DNA of 64,000 nucleotides, from the NCBI GenBank assembly GCA_025359985.1, contig JANYDB010000038.1, positions 1 to 64,000 on the forward strand, in the 5' to 3' direction. The notes beneath the pieces were generated by a model that saw only the letters and a program-made list of their open reading frames with translations, did not search any database and was not told where the DNA came from. The DNA is from Burkholderiales bacterium. GTDB taxonomy: Bacteria; Pseudomonadota; Gammaproteobacteria; Burkholderiales; Usitatibacteraceae. This document shows, in pieces, positions 28,301 to 36,993 of the stretch (position 1 is the first letter of the stretch; each line of letters begins with the position of its first letter). The translations under genes and the position numbers were made by a program.

Positions 28301-30670
28301 CCGTTTGGATAAATCAAACTCACGGCTGTCAATTAGCTCATCACTGTCATTGAAGCCGGAATGCCAGCCGCGCTGATCATCGAACGCCCAGTAGTAATCA
28401 CGATCTTCACGGAACACCCGCAAAATCGCCTTTTGCAGCGGCGCATATTCACCTTCACGGGTACTGCGAATCACCTCTAGCTCGGCGTTGCTGCCTTCAC
28501 GCACAAATTTGCCGCTCCACAACGGACGCAAACCAATCAATTTTTCGGCTGGGAACACAATACGTTCAATCGAGCGCACCACCGGGCGGCCACCCGACTC
28601 CAGCAAACTTAAAGAGGCGCGCACCGACAAAGGCGAACGGCTTTCTTTTTTCGGCGAGGGCACGCTCACCGTCGCCGTGCCGTCATTGTCAAGCGTGGTA
28701 GATTCAAGATCGCTGCGACTCTTGACGCTGTCGTCATCAAAATCACCGAACTCAAAGCCGGGCCATTGTTTGGGAAAAGGACTACGACTGCGTTCGGTAA
28801 CTACATTGCCCATCAGGCGATTACCGGCTGCTGGCGCGCCGTACAAATAAGTGCCCACCACATCAACATCAAACTTGTCGCCAGGCGTGAGATATGGCTG
28901 CTCGCTTTTGAGTTCGAGCTTCATCCGCTCTGGCAAAAATTCTTCCACCTGAATCCGCATCACGTTGTCAGGCGCTTTCGCTGCGGGGTCAGCGCGCGAT
29001 TCCAGCGTCCACGTACCGGTCTGGGCGTCTTGCGGCAGCTGAATAGTACGTTGCATATAGCCGGGACGTTTTTCGTCGGCTTTGATAATAAACTGCTGCA
29101 CCGCTTTACCATCCGCGCGTTTCAAAGTAGCCGTGATCGGCGCTGGCGGCAGGGGCTGACCATCCTGCCCGCGCACCACAAAGGCCGCTTCAAATGATTC
29201 GCCAGGGCGATATAGATCGCGGCCCGCATAGGCGAATATTTTAGTAGCGCGCGGTAAATGACCGCCAATATCAAACTCCGATAGATCCAGCGCAGGCTCG
29301 ATTAGGGAGAGCAGCGAGAATTCATTGCCGCGCTTGGCGGTAATAACGCGCGCCAAATTAGGCTTTAACGCAAAATGCGCATGACCATCACCATCCGTTT
29401 CGGCGCGACCAATCGACTTGCCGTTTTCATCGAGCAACTGAAACTCGGTGCCGTGAATAGCCTGGCCGCTGCGCAGTGATGTGGCATAGGCGTCCAGCCC
29501 GTTTGCATAGCGACGTACCTGAATACCAATATCACTCACATAAAAATACGTGGTTTGATATTCCTGCCGAAACCGCCCCGGCTGATTCATTACGGCGATG
29601 TAAATGCCGGGCTCCTGCAGCTCTTTGATTTCTTCTACCGGCAGGTGCGTTATGTTGCGGCGGTTTTCACGCGCATCCGCCACAAAACGCGCCATGTAGA
29701 CGCTCTTGGCAAGCCCCTTGAAGGTATCAAGTTCATAGCTTTGCAGTGCGCCCTGTGGGCCGCGCGGACGGCCGTAATCATAATAGTTTTCATCCTCATC
29801 ATTGCTGGCTACCGTGTCCGCGTCATCCGCATTGTTGAGCTTGGCTTTACGGCCGACAATACGCTCCAAAAAGCGCGGAAGTTGTGCAGACTCAACCCGC
29901 AAAAACTGCACATCTACCTCTGGCACATTGATCGTGACAATCGGCAGGCCGCCATTTTGTTTGGCGGGCAATACGGTGCCGCGACTGGCGAAATAAAATG
30001 ACGGCGGCATGGCTTCTGCGGTAATTTCGCAAACCATATCTTTGCCCAGCGTTTCTTGGGTGCCACCGGCCACCTCAGCCTTAAGGGCAACGCGATAGCG
30101 CTTGCCGGGCTGCACATGCGGCAGATAAATAGTGCGTGGGTTGTCGCCTACAATCCAACGGGTGTCGACTGCTTTGGTTTTTTCTTCTTTGTTTGTGGCT
30201 TTGGCTTGGGCTGCGCCCTTTACCGGTTTAGCGGCAACCGCGGGCGATACTGCGGTGGTCGGCACGGCAGTAGACAATACAGCGGTGGACAATACTACGG
30301 GCAGCGGCGGATTGGGGCCACGCTTGCCACTGGCTCTGGGGCCATTACCATTACCATTATCATCATCCGAATCGCCGTCATTGCGGGCCTGGCCAGCCGA
30401 CAGCGCATCGCCTAGCTCCAGCACCGAAATCCGCTGCGCAAAATTTTGGCGCGTATCCAGCGGCGCCGCAAACACGACGGCCAGCGCAGGCGAAGATTCG
30501 AAGTAGCGCGCCTGGCAATCAAGTGCTTCAAATTTCTCGGCGGCACCCAATTCACCCATGCCGGCCGGTGCAGAAGCATGGTGGCTATTGCTCCACCACC
30601 AACTACCCAACGCCACTATCACTACGCCGCCGAAAAATACTGGTTTTATAAATTTGCGCAGATTAATCAT
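25322..30670 (-). CDS. bacterial alpha-2-macroglobulin family protein
   Basis: 1782 residues, the largest gene here. An N-terminal hydrophobic segment (about residues 11-27) works as signal or membrane anchor to the periplasm. The thioester motif CLEQ is present in YPYGCLEQTTSRAFP (Cys near 1259), so it belongs to the type that can trap proteases covalently (as ECAM/YfhM). DLYRPGESFEAAFVVRG (MG domains) and DVTNMTEVAQTLKVG fit the family. An AGAGGGA site sits just before the ATG. A low-complexity linker between about residues 95 and 165 includes DSDDDNGNGNG and repeated STAV units. It is first in a transcript with pbpC, and together they are thought to repair and guard the wall when the outer membrane is breached. 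Confidence 0.95.
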   Translation of the reverse strand: MINLRKFIKPVFFGGVVIVALGSWWWSNSHHASAPAGMGELGAAEKFEALDCQARYFESSPALAVVFAAPLDTRQNFAQRISVLELGDALSAGQARNDGDSDDDNGNGNGPRASGKRGPNPPLPVVLSTAVLSTAVPTTAVSPAVAAKPVKGAAQAKATNKEEKTKAVDTRWIVGDNPRTIYLPHVQPGKRYRVALKAEVAGGTQETLGKDMVCEITAEAMPPSFYFASRGTVLPAKQNGGLPIVTINVPEVDVQFLRVESAQLPRFLERIVGRKAKLNNADDADTVASNDEDENYYDYGRPRGPQGALQSYELDTFKGLAKSVYMARFVADARENRRNITHLPVEEIKELQEPGIYIAVMNQPGRFRQEYQTTYFYVSDIGIQVRRYANGLDAYATSLRSGQAIHGTEFQLLDENGKSIGRAETDGDGHAHFALKPNLARVITAKRGNEFSLLSLIEPALDLSEFDIGGHLPRATKIFAYAGRDLYRPGESFEAAFVVRGQDGQPLPPAPITATLKRADGKAVQQFIIKADEKRPGYMQRTIQLPQDAQTGTWTLESRADPAAKAPDNVMRIQVEEFLPERMKLELKSEQPYLTPGDKFDVDVVGTYLYGAPAAGNRLMGNVVTERSRSPFPKQWPGFEFGDFDDDSVKSRSDLESTTLDNDGTATVSVPSPKKESRSPLSVRASLSLLESGGRPVVRSIERIVFPAEKLIGLRPLWSGKFVREGSNAELEVIRSTREGEYAPLQKAILRVFREDRDYYWAFDDQRGWHSGFNDSDELIDSREFDLSKRTKINFPVKYGRYRVEVLDRETGLAARYRLYAGWGAQDAELVGNRPDRVQLKLDKSGYAVGDKAKLTIAPPHDGDALVLVEGGEGVLYQERVSVSTKGTTINIPISKDWNRHDMYISAVVFRAGNTREKITPARALGLVYLPIDREERKLQVKLTAPDKIQPSMPLKVRVKVDGLKNEVAIVTLSVVDIGILNITNFASPDPFDFFLGKHRYAPDVLDIYGKFIETMEGTKGKLKFGGDAKMRDTKSTPKKVLLVDLFSGPVALNAQGEAEIALNVPDFNGTLRLMAVAISATHFGKADKEVISAAPIVAELAMPRFVSPGDKATIALDVTNMTEVAQTLKVGVTATGPVKISGDASNVQLKPLQKKTLRFAAEATDAVGVSKIVVNVKGGGKELINIKREAALFISPLAPAERTRRFQRVAPNETVKLDTAMVDGLFTGSALVSVTLSTTPPINVADQVKGLLAYPYGCLEQTTSRAFPHVLLDDATAISFGLKPFTQAEREKAIEQAISRISGLQRSSGAFTLWGNETGGGLDEPWLTAYVSEFLKTARAAGYAVPDDMVKRADEYMLKQLQQVATSFPSKAQRPPSTRTDKDGKALPDDSITRDSSWWSQYQWREADRNGHRRFGALAYMGYLLALDERAPLAALRTLYDDYKDRALSPLPLTQLSIALKRMGDQKRATAALDLAFATPYGMTGYEWEWLGDYGTPLRDTAMMFAILEKNNIQHKRKDGLISELAQMVPRARWLSTQEQTALLIAAKQFGISSKDPWQASLTVAGKVETLTSKATEMREFNVAKLKSGIAVTNTNKDAIYLAIETVGHTLKPRESKDDLISMRRTLYTTAGVAVGDRALKVGEQLMVHLEVTTKRRIEDGLVVDRIPAGLEIENMNLSQGSRMSDIIIKPPQRTDGYYGKRTVPGPAEAMADARIKHREFRDDRFVVAARLEGTLDLYYLVRVVTPGQFVIPPAFAEDMYRPEVRGQGTVGGVLKVEDAR

Positions 30671-30847
30671 GATTCCCTCTGTTTTTGTTTGGCGTTCTTA
30701 TGAAATTTATTTGCCATTCGCCAGGCTGTGAATATACCTTGCCTGGTTCATAATCCATCACCCAAGTGCAGCGTAATAAAAAATTATGGCGATTGCCGGT
30801 TAGATCATGGCGAAATCATGACAGCGCAGATAAATGGCTGACGCCCG

Positions 30848-31738
30848 CTACAACAATGCCTGCCTCACCTTGCGCGAGATGGCGTCAAACACAATCACCA
30901 TGGCAACAATGGCGATCAGAATGGTGGCCAGCCGCCCCCATTGAAATAGCGACACGGCTTCTGACACCAACAGCCCTAGCCCGCCCGCGCCGATCAAACC
31001 GAGCACCGTCGAATCACGCACATTGAATTCCCAAATATAGAGATGGGTAGAGATAAATTTCGGCAGCACATTGCGCCAGATCGCGAACAACAACACGCGA
31101 ATCGGCGACGCGCCCATCGACAATCCCGCCTCCAGCAAGCTGCGTTCCACGTTTTCAATGGCCTCGGCGTAAAGCTTGCCGTAAGTGCCCATTGAATGCG
31201 CGGCGATCGCCAGAATGCCGGCCGTGGGTCCGAGACCGATAATGCCGACAAACAGCAGACCAAAAACCAGCGAATGAATCGAGCGCGCGCTATCAAGAAT
31301 GAGTTTGCCAGCCCACGATAGCGGTCGCGGCAGCGACATATTTTTTGCGGCCACGATCCCCAACGGCATGGCCACGATCGCGGCCATCAACGAACCCAAG
31401 GTCGCAATCTTGATCGTGGTCCAAATGGCGTCGGCCAAGCCGATCAAAAATCTTTTTTCGGCTTCACGCTGGTTTTCTACTCGCAGGACGCGGCCATCAT
31501 CGGCTATGTATTCCAAATGTTCATTACCAAACCAGACATCCAGCGCGCTGATATGCGAAAGCTCCACCACCGTACGCTGCAGATTTTCCCAAGGCTTGCG
31601 GCCTAGCGAAAGATCGCCCGCTTGAATCAAGCTGACGAGGCAGGTGATGATAAGTACCGCGTAACCAGCCGTAAAAATGCGCAGGCGCAGTTTGATGCCG
31701 CGTTCATGATCTACCGGCGCGCTGTTATCGTCGCTCAT
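30848..31738 (-). CDS. phnE: phosphonate/phosphate ABC transporter permease PhnE
   Basis: 296-residue inner-membrane permease. Hydrophobic segments lie near residues 22-42, 103-130, 150-185 and 255-285. The permease loop that contacts the ATPase reads EAGLSMGASPIRVLLFAIW, matching the EAA motif. The region between helix 1 and 2 is long (about 60 residues) and periplasmic, as usual for PhnE. It follows phnD by 34 bases on the same strand. No phnC ATPase gene is present in the window, so either the ATPase is encoded elsewhere or the transporter is incomplete. Confidence 0.9.
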   Translation of the reverse strand: MSDDNSAPVDHERGIKLRLRIFTAGYAVLIITCLVSLIQAGDLSLGRKPWENLQRTVVELSHISALDVWFGNEHLEYIADDGRVLRVENQREAEKRFLIGLADAIWTTIKIATLGSLMAAIVAMPLGIVAAKNMSLPRPLSWAGKLILDSARSIHSLVFGLLFVGIIGLGPTAGILAIAAHSMGTYGKLYAEAIENVERSLLEAGLSMGASPIRVLLFAIWRNVLPKFISTHLYIWEFNVRDSTVLGLIGAGGLGLLVSEAVSLFQWGRLATILIAIVAMVIVFDAISRKVRQALL

Positions 31739-31772
31739 GCGTGACTTGGCGTTTTGCTAGGCACCACCTTCT

Positions 31773-32651
31773 TTATCTCTTAGCAGGCGCGAGCTTACCG
31801 GTGGCCAAACCGGCATCGCGAATCGGGGCGTAATACTTGTTATCTTTCGCCACAAAACCCGTGTAGTTATTCGGCAATAAATTTGGTTGCGCGGTTAATT
31901 CAGCACCAATTTCTTCCAGCGCTTTAACTAATCTTGCGGTGAAGGCTTTGTCTTTTGCCAGCTCGGACGAGACCGCGAACGCATCATTGGGTAAGGGTTG
32001 CGATGTCCAGAAAATTTTGCTGTCTGCCGCTTTGATCAAGCCCTGCTCAATCATTGCGTCGCGATTGCGGTTATAGTCGGCACCCGCATCGAGTTCACCA
32101 CGCGTAACCAGGGTTTCGATAGCCTGGTGTTTGGTGTAGATCACCTTGGAAAAATATTTATCCACGTCGAGGCCACGTTTGTAGAACTCATGAAACGGGA
32201 TTAAATAGCCTGAGGTTGAGCCTTTGTCACCAAAGGCAAAGGTTTTGCCTTTCAAGTCTTCGATGGCACTAATGCCGCTTTTCGGGTTGGTCACCATGAT
32301 CGCGAAATATTCGGGTTTACCTTGATACAGGATTGTCGCCACCGCTTCTGCTCCCGCCTGATGATTGGCCAACACATAGCCCCAGGGACCCATGAGCGCC
32401 ATATCGGTTTCGGACGCGGCCAGTGATTTTGCCAAACCCTCCCACGTATCCACCGTGCGCAGCTTTACCTCCCGACCCAGTTTTTTGGAAAGGTATGCAG
32501 CCAACGGCTTATAGGTCGCATCATTTTTTTCTTTGTCAGGCTGGAACAAGCCAACGCCAAATTCCAGCGGACGATTATTTTGTGCTGAGGCCATAGTGCT
32601 GGTAAAGGCCAACAAAATGACCGGGATAAAATAAGAAGCGAATCTTTTCAT
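31773..32651 (-). CDS. phnD: phosphate/phosphite/phosphonate ABC transporter binding protein
   Basis: 292 residues with a signal peptide (MKRFASYFIPVILLAFTSTM, cut after ASA). The mature part is PhnD-like: LEFGVGLFQPDKEK, TYKPLAAYLSKKLGREVKLR, DMALMGPWGYVLAN, FAFGDKGSTSGYLIP and VTRGELDAGADYNR. These bind small oxyanions in the periplasm. The ATG is preceded by CTGGAG. It is first in the phnD-phnE transcript. Phosphite, phosphonate or phosphate cannot be told apart from sequence alone. Confidence 0.9.
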   Translation of the reverse strand: MKRFASYFIPVILLAFTSTMASAQNNRPLEFGVGLFQPDKEKNDATYKPLAAYLSKKLGREVKLRTVDTWEGLAKSLAASETDMALMGPWGYVLANHQAGAEAVATILYQGKPEYFAIMVTNPKSGISAIEDLKGKTFAFGDKGSTSGYLIPFHEFYKRGLDVDKYFSKVIYTKHQAIETLVTRGELDAGADYNRNRDAMIEQGLIKAADSKIFWTSQPLPNDAFAVSSELAKDKAFTARLVKALEEIGAELTAQPNLLPNNYTGFVAKDNKYYAPIRDAGLATGKLAPAKR

Positions 32652-32784
32652 GCCAGTCTCCAGAGGGTTAAGTAAAGGTTGTTTCGGGTCAAAAAAATTA
32701 CGTTATGAGACTCGCATCAGATGCACCATAGTTTTCATATAACTCTCGTTCACTAATCATGCTTAGTTAAAACACTAGCATTGG

Positions 32785-32820
32785 CGGGTGTTTTAAGCCA
32801 TTTTTACTCCAAAACACCCG
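32785..32820. repeat. perfect hairpin sequence between phnD and phrB
   Basis: CGGGTGTTTT and AAAACACCCG form a perfect ten-base dyad around a 16-base loop, 70 bases past the phrB stop. It may be the phrB terminator, though no long U run follows. A related, degraded copy lies at about 20975-21009 (shared CATTTTT and CAAAAC-CCCG blocks), so it may be a dispersed hairpin element. Confidence 0.55.
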
Positions 32821-32890
32821 TTAATAAAGGAGTTTTGTTTTTTGTTAATCATCGCCGCGCACGACAGCCTCAATCCTTAAAGTTTAATCT

Positions 32891-34339
32891 TCAGTCCAGC
32901 GTCGGCGCCTTCACCGCTTTATACATCGCCAACGCCCGATCCCGCTGAGTGGCATGATCAACCAGCGGCAGCGGATAGTCGCGCCCGATGATGCAATCTC
33001 GCCCTTGCTGTTCCAGCGGTGGCAACAGCCAAGGCGCATGAATAAACTTATCGGGGATATTTTTTAATTCAGGCAAATATTTGCGGATGAATTTGCCTTG
33101 CGGATCGAACCGTTCCGATTGGGTAATGGGATTAAAAATTCGGAAATACGGCTGCGCATCACAGCCCGTTGATGCTGCCCATTGCCACCCGCCATTGTTC
33201 GCCGATAAATCAAAATCGTTTAGTTGGTCGGCAAAGTATTGCTCACCCTTACGCCAATCGACGAGTAAATCCTTGGTCAGAAAACTGGCAACGATCATAC
33301 GCAGGCGATTATGCATATAACCGGTCTGGTTAAGCTGGCGCATAGCCGCATCAATGATCGGATAGCCGGTACGAGCCTCGCACCAGGCGCTAAATAAATC
33401 CGGTCGATTCTCCCACTGCAAAGCATCGTATTCAGGACGGTAGGCACGGGTAGCGGCGTGCGGGCGATGCCAGATAATCTGGAAATAAAAATCACGCCAG
33501 ATGAGTTCGGACAGCCATGTTTCGGCACCGATGTTTTTCCTTTTTGGGTTTGCCACAGAGGCGGCATAGGCAGCGCTTGCTAACTGACGAATTGAAATCG
33601 TGCCGAAACGATTATGCACGGAAAGGTATGAAACCCCCTTCACGCTGGGAATATCGCGCGCCTCTTTATAGTCCGCCATGCGCAGCTTGAAGTCTGCAAA
33701 AAGCGTGGCGGCACCCGTCATGCCCGGCGTCATCAACGACTTTAAATTGGTGCGCTCAAAACCCATGGATTCCAGCGACAGCAACGCGGCTACCTTGGAG
33801 GGTTTAGCTAAATGCTTTTTATACGGCTCAATTTCCTTTGCCGCAAGATCATCGTCGGTTAAGCGTTTTAGCCACGCGTTTTTATACGGCGTAAACACGC
33901 TAAAAGTGCCGCCTGCCTGAGTGAGCACCTCGCTCTTTTCAAAAATGACCGTATCTTTGCAGCGATGAAACTCAATACCGTGTTGGCGCAGCTGCTCAGA
34001 TACCCGCTCATCGCGGTTGACTGCATCAGGCTCGTAGTCCTGATTGGTGAATACCGCATTCACGGCAAGCTCACGCGCCAGCTGCGGGATAGCGGCTTCA
34101 GCGCTGGCGTAACGAACCATTAAATCGCCGCCTAATGCTTGCAGCGCGACCTTCAGTTCCGCCACAGATTCCCAAATAAATTCGACTCTTCGGTCTTTTT
34201 TGGAAGGTAGCTGATCGAGAATATCGCGATCAAAAATGAATACGGCATAAACTTGGCTTGATGCTTTTAGCGCACGTTGCAAACCAGCATTGTCGTGACT
34301 ACGCAAATCGCGTCTGAACCAGAAAAGGGAAGATTCCAT
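32891..34339 (-). CDS. phrB: deoxyribodipyrimidine photo-lyase
   Basis: 482 residues. Repairs cyclobutane pyrimidine dimers using blue light, FAD and an antenna cofactor. The N-terminus SLFWFRRDLRSHDNAGL and VFIFDRDIL form the antenna domain. The FAD domain shows WLSELIWRDFYFQI, RTGYPIIDAAMRQLNQTGYM, HNRLRMIVASFLTKDLL and NGGWQWAASTGCDAQPYFR, all hallmark motifs of class I CPD photolyases. Full length. It is divergent from yqgE. Confidence 0.96.
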   Translation of the reverse strand: MESSLFWFRRDLRSHDNAGLQRALKASSQVYAVFIFDRDILDQLPSKKDRRVEFIWESVAELKVALQALGGDLMVRYASAEAAIPQLARELAVNAVFTNQDYEPDAVNRDERVSEQLRQHGIEFHRCKDTVIFEKSEVLTQAGGTFSVFTPYKNAWLKRLTDDDLAAKEIEPYKKHLAKPSKVAALLSLESMGFERTNLKSLMTPGMTGAATLFADFKLRMADYKEARDIPSVKGVSYLSVHNRFGTISIRQLASAAYAASVANPKRKNIGAETWLSELIWRDFYFQIIWHRPHAATRAYRPEYDALQWENRPDLFSAWCEARTGYPIIDAAMRQLNQTGYMHNRLRMIVASFLTKDLLVDWRKGEQYFADQLNDFDLSANNGGWQWAASTGCDAQPYFRIFNPITQSERFDPQGKFIRKYLPELKNIPDKFIHAPWLLPPLEQQGRDCIIGRDYPLPLVDHATQRDRALAMYKAVKAPTLD

Positions 34340-34370
34340 AATAGGGGATGCGTCAGTGGGATGTTAAGCG

Positions 34371-34376
34371 TAAAAT
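34371..34376 (+). promoter_or_regulatory. -10-like element (TAAAAT) before yqgE
   Basis: TAAAAT lies 24 bases before the yqgE start, giving a leader of about 18 bases. It would be the promoter of the yqgE-ruvX-pyr run. No clear -35 was seen. Confidence 0.35.
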
Positions 34377-34400
34377 AACGCAAGTAAATTATGCCGTGGG

Positions 34401-34985
34401 ATGACTGCAATAGCTAATTCAATCGATCTGACGAATCACTTTTTAATGGCTATGCCGGGCATGGCTGATCCGCATTTTTCCAAAACGCTTACCTATATTT
34501 GCGAGCACACCCCGCAAGGCGCGATTGGTTTGATCGTCAACAAGCCCATGGCCATGCACATCACTCTGGCGAGTTTATTTGATCAGGTCGCCCTCCCTCT
34601 GCCGTCAGCCGACCTGCGCCTACGCGAAACGAATGTGTTGTACGGCGGGCCGGTGTTGATGGATCGTGGTTTTGTCCTGCATCAACCAGTGGGCGATTGG
34701 CATTCAACCCTTAAAGTATGTGAGAACACCGGGCTGACCACCTCAAGAGACATTCTGGAATCCATCGCAAAAGGCGAAGGCCCAAGCCGTATTCTGGTCA
34801 CGCTGGGCTATGCTGGTTGGGGGCCAGGCCAGCTTGAAGATGAAATCGGTCGCAACGGCTGGCTCAACACCCCGGCCAGCACTAACCTGATGTTTGATCT
34901 GCCGTATGAGGCGCGTTTGACCGCAGCCATGGGCTTGATGGGGTTGAACTACGGTAATCTGATTGATACGGCGGGGCACGCATGA
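34401..34985 (+). CDS. yqgE: YqgE/AlgH family protein
   Basis: 194 residues. LTNHFLMAMPGMADPHFSKT at the start, GAIGLIVNKPM, LYGGPVLMDRGFVLH and LGYAGWGPGQLEDEI are hallmarks of the YqgE/AlgH family (DUF179), whose molecular function is unsettled. Its stop overlaps the ruvX start by four bases (ATGA), so the two are coupled. The yqgE-ruvX-pyrR-pyrB order is conserved in betaproteobacteria. Confidence 0.93.
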   Translation: MTAIANSIDLTNHFLMAMPGMADPHFSKTLTYICEHTPQGAIGLIVNKPMAMHITLASLFDQVALPLPSADLRLRETNVLYGGPVLMDRGFVLHQPVGDWHSTLKVCENTGLTTSRDILESIAKGEGPSRILVTLGYAGWGPGQLEDEIGRNGWLNTPASTNLMFDLPYEARLTAAMGLMGLNYGNLIDTAGHA

Positions 34986-35446
34986 TGGCCCCCATCTCAC
35001 AATCGGTAATGGGTTTTGATTTTGGCCTGAAACGCATCGGCGTGGCGGTAGGCGATACGATGATTGGCATCGCCCATGCCATTGATACTATTCATGCGGA
35101 ATCAAATGCCGACCGGATGAATGCGGTGGATGTACTGGTGAAAGAATGGCAGCCCGCACTACTGGTGATCGGTGAGCCGACTTACGAGAATGGCGTCGAC
35201 CCGCATCCGGTCGCGCATCTGGCCCGAAAATTTGGCAACCGTTTGAAGGAACGTCATCGACTGCCTATTGCCTACGTAAATGAATTTTTAAGCTCCCAGG
35301 AAGCCAGCTCCCAGCTTGCTGAGCAAGGTATTAAAGGCCGCGCGCAAAAAGCGCAGCTCGATGCCGCTGCCGCGCAGGTGATTTTGCAATCTTATTTTGA
35401 CACCCTGAGAACCGCTCAAATATTGAAAGCCCGCGATGCAGCTTGA
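34982..35446 (+). CDS. ruvX: RuvX/YqgF Holliday-junction resolvase-like nuclease
   Basis: 154 residues, RNase H fold. GFDFGLKRIGVAVGD carries the first catalytic Asp; LLVIGEPTYENG and the C-terminal DAAAAQVILQSYFD carry the remaining acidic positions. In other bacteria the protein trims 16S rRNA 5' ends and/or resolves Holliday junctions. The family usually has VGLPLNMDG where this protein has IGEPTYENG. It overlaps both neighbours (yqgE by 4 bases, pyrR by 11). Confidence 0.92.
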   Translation: MMAPISQSVMGFDFGLKRIGVAVGDTMIGIAHAIDTIHAESNADRMNAVDVLVKEWQPALLVIGEPTYENGVDPHPVAHLARKFGNRLKERHRLPIAYVNEFLSSQEASSQLAEQGIKGRAQKAQLDAAAAQVILQSYFDTLRTAQILKARDAA

Positions 35447-35960
35447 TGCCGAACATTTAATCACTGTGCTAGCCGGAAAAATCGGCACTTTGCCACCTGA
35501 GACCGCGATTGTCGGCATTCATAGCGGCGGCGTGTGGGTAGCAGAACGCTTACGGACAATACTGGGCGATACTCATCATCCTCGTCACCCTCATCACCCT
35601 CACCACCCTTATGGCACGCTGGCGGTAACACTGCACCGCGACGATTTTTCGGCAATCGGCCTGCACCCGCAAAAAAAATCGACCGACATCAGCTTTAGTG
35701 TTGAAGGCCGCGATATTTTATTGGTCGACGACGTGATCAATTCCGGACGCACCATTCGGGCAGCACTCAATGAGTTGTTTGATTTTGGCCGTCCTGCCCG
35801 CGTGCGCTTGGCCTGTTTGGTGGATCGCGGTGGCCGCGCGCTGCCGTTCAGTGCCGACTATTTGGGCATGACCATGAATCTGCCCGCCGATGAAGAGTTG
35901 GCACTTATCGCAGATCCTGCCACCGGCATGCTGCGTTTTGATATTCATTCCAAGTCATAA
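35436..35960 (+). CDS. pyrR: PyrR family uracil phosphoribosyltransferase/regulator with His-Pro insert
   Basis: 174 residues. The PRPP-binding loop DILLVDDVINSGRTIRAA is intact, as are IVGIHSGGVWVAERL at the N-terminus and RVRLACLVDRGGRALP. In place of the short turn before the YGTL strand there is an insert of His and Pro at residues 47-58 (HHPRHPHHPHHP), encoded by short direct repeats of CTCATCACC-like units. It overlaps ruvX by 11 bases and is followed by pyrB 21 bases later. In Gram-negatives PyrR often acts as an enzyme rather than an attenuation factor; no attenuator was seen here. Confidence 0.93.
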   Translation: MQLDAEHLITVLAGKIGTLPPETAIVGIHSGGVWVAERLRTILGDTHHPRHPHHPHHPYGTLAVTLHRDDFSAIGLHPQKKSTDISFSVEGRDILLVDDVINSGRTIRAALNELFDFGRPARVRLACLVDRGGRALPFSADYLGMTMNLPADEELALIADPATGMLRFDIHSKS

Positions 35961-35981
35961 TCAAAAAGAAACGGAACCCCT

Positions 35982-36935
35982 GTGCTGACCGCTAACCCGC
36001 AACTCACGGCCGACAAAAAACTCAAGCATCTGCTCACCACAGAAGGCTTGCCGAAAAAACTCATCGAGCAGATTCTGGAGACCGCCGATCAGTTTGTGAG
36101 CGTGGGAGATCGTGAGGTTAAAAAAGTCCCGCTGCTACGCGGCAAATCGGTGTTCAATCTGTTTTTTGAAAACTCCACCCGCACCCGCACCACCTTCGAA
36201 ATCGCGGCCAAACGATTATCCGCTGATGTGATTAATCTAAACATTGGCGCATCGTCTGCCAGCAAAGGTGAGTCACTGCTAGATACCATTGATAATCTGG
36301 CGGCGATGAATGCCGATATGTTCATTGTGCGTCACTCACAATCAGGCGCGTCACATCTGATTGCCCAGCACGTAAAGGCCGGTATTGCCGTCATCAACGC
36401 AGGTGATGGCCGCCACGCTCATCCGACCCAAGGTCTGCTGGATATGTACACAATCCGGCACTACAAAAAATCATTTCACAATCTTTCAGTCGCCATCGTC
36501 GGTGATATTTTGCACTCGCGCGTCGCCCGTTCAGGCATCCATGCGCTGACCACACTGGGCTGCCCGGATGTGCGGGTGATCGGGCCTGCGACATTGATAC
36601 CGAGTGAGGTCGAACGCATGGGCGTGTCGGTACACCATGACATGCATCGCGGACTTGAAGGCGTTGATGTGGTGATCATGCTGCGTCTGCAAAGCGAGCG
36701 GATGTCTGGCCCGCTGCTGCCGAGCGCGCATGAGTTTTTCAAAAACTATGGCCTGAACGCCGAAAAGCTCGCGCGCGCCAAACCCGACGCCATTGTGATG
36801 CACCCGGGACCGATGAATCGCGGTGTGGAAATTGAATCCGGTATTGCGGATGGATGCCAGAGCGTGATTTTGCCGCAGGTCACTTTCGGGATTGCCGTGC
36901 GCATGGCGGTGATGGCCATGGTGACTGGCAACTGA
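35982..36935 (+). CDS. pyrB: aspartate carbamoyltransferase catalytic subunit
   Basis: 317 residues, second step of de novo pyrimidine synthesis. Carbamoyl-phosphate binding motif [13 protein letters not shown] (about residues 55-67), then [41 protein letters not shown] and [12 protein letters not shown]. The start is a GTG. No pyrI regulatory gene is present. The next gene is a dihydroorotase-like protein, the arrangement seen where PyrB forms a complex with a non-catalytic DHOase homologue. Confidence 0.97.
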   Translation: MLTANPQLTADKKLKHLLTTEGLPKKLIEQILETADQFVSVGDREVKKVPLLRGKSVFNLFFENSTRTRTTFEIAAKRLSADVINLNIGASSASKGESLLDTIDNLAAMNADMFIVRHSQSGASHLIAQHVKAGIAVINAGDGRHAHPTQGLLDMYTIRHYKKSFHNLSVAIVGDILHSRVARSGIHALTTLGCPDVRVIGPATLIPSEVERMGVSVHHDMHRGLEGVDVVIMLRLQSERMSGPLLPSAHEFFKNYGLNAEKLARAKPDAIVMHPGPMNRGVEIESGIADGCQSVILPQVTFGIAVRMAVMAMVTGN

Positions 36936-36993
36936 GCAATATCCTGAATCGGTAATTACATAAGCATAAAAATGAAAATCGAATGAGAATCGA

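Noticed and set aside
35570-35615. CRISPR- or VNTR-like repeat in pyrR
   Set aside because: The units are only 6-9 bases, uninterrupted by spacers and within a coding frame; this is a simple coding repeat, not a CRISPR array.
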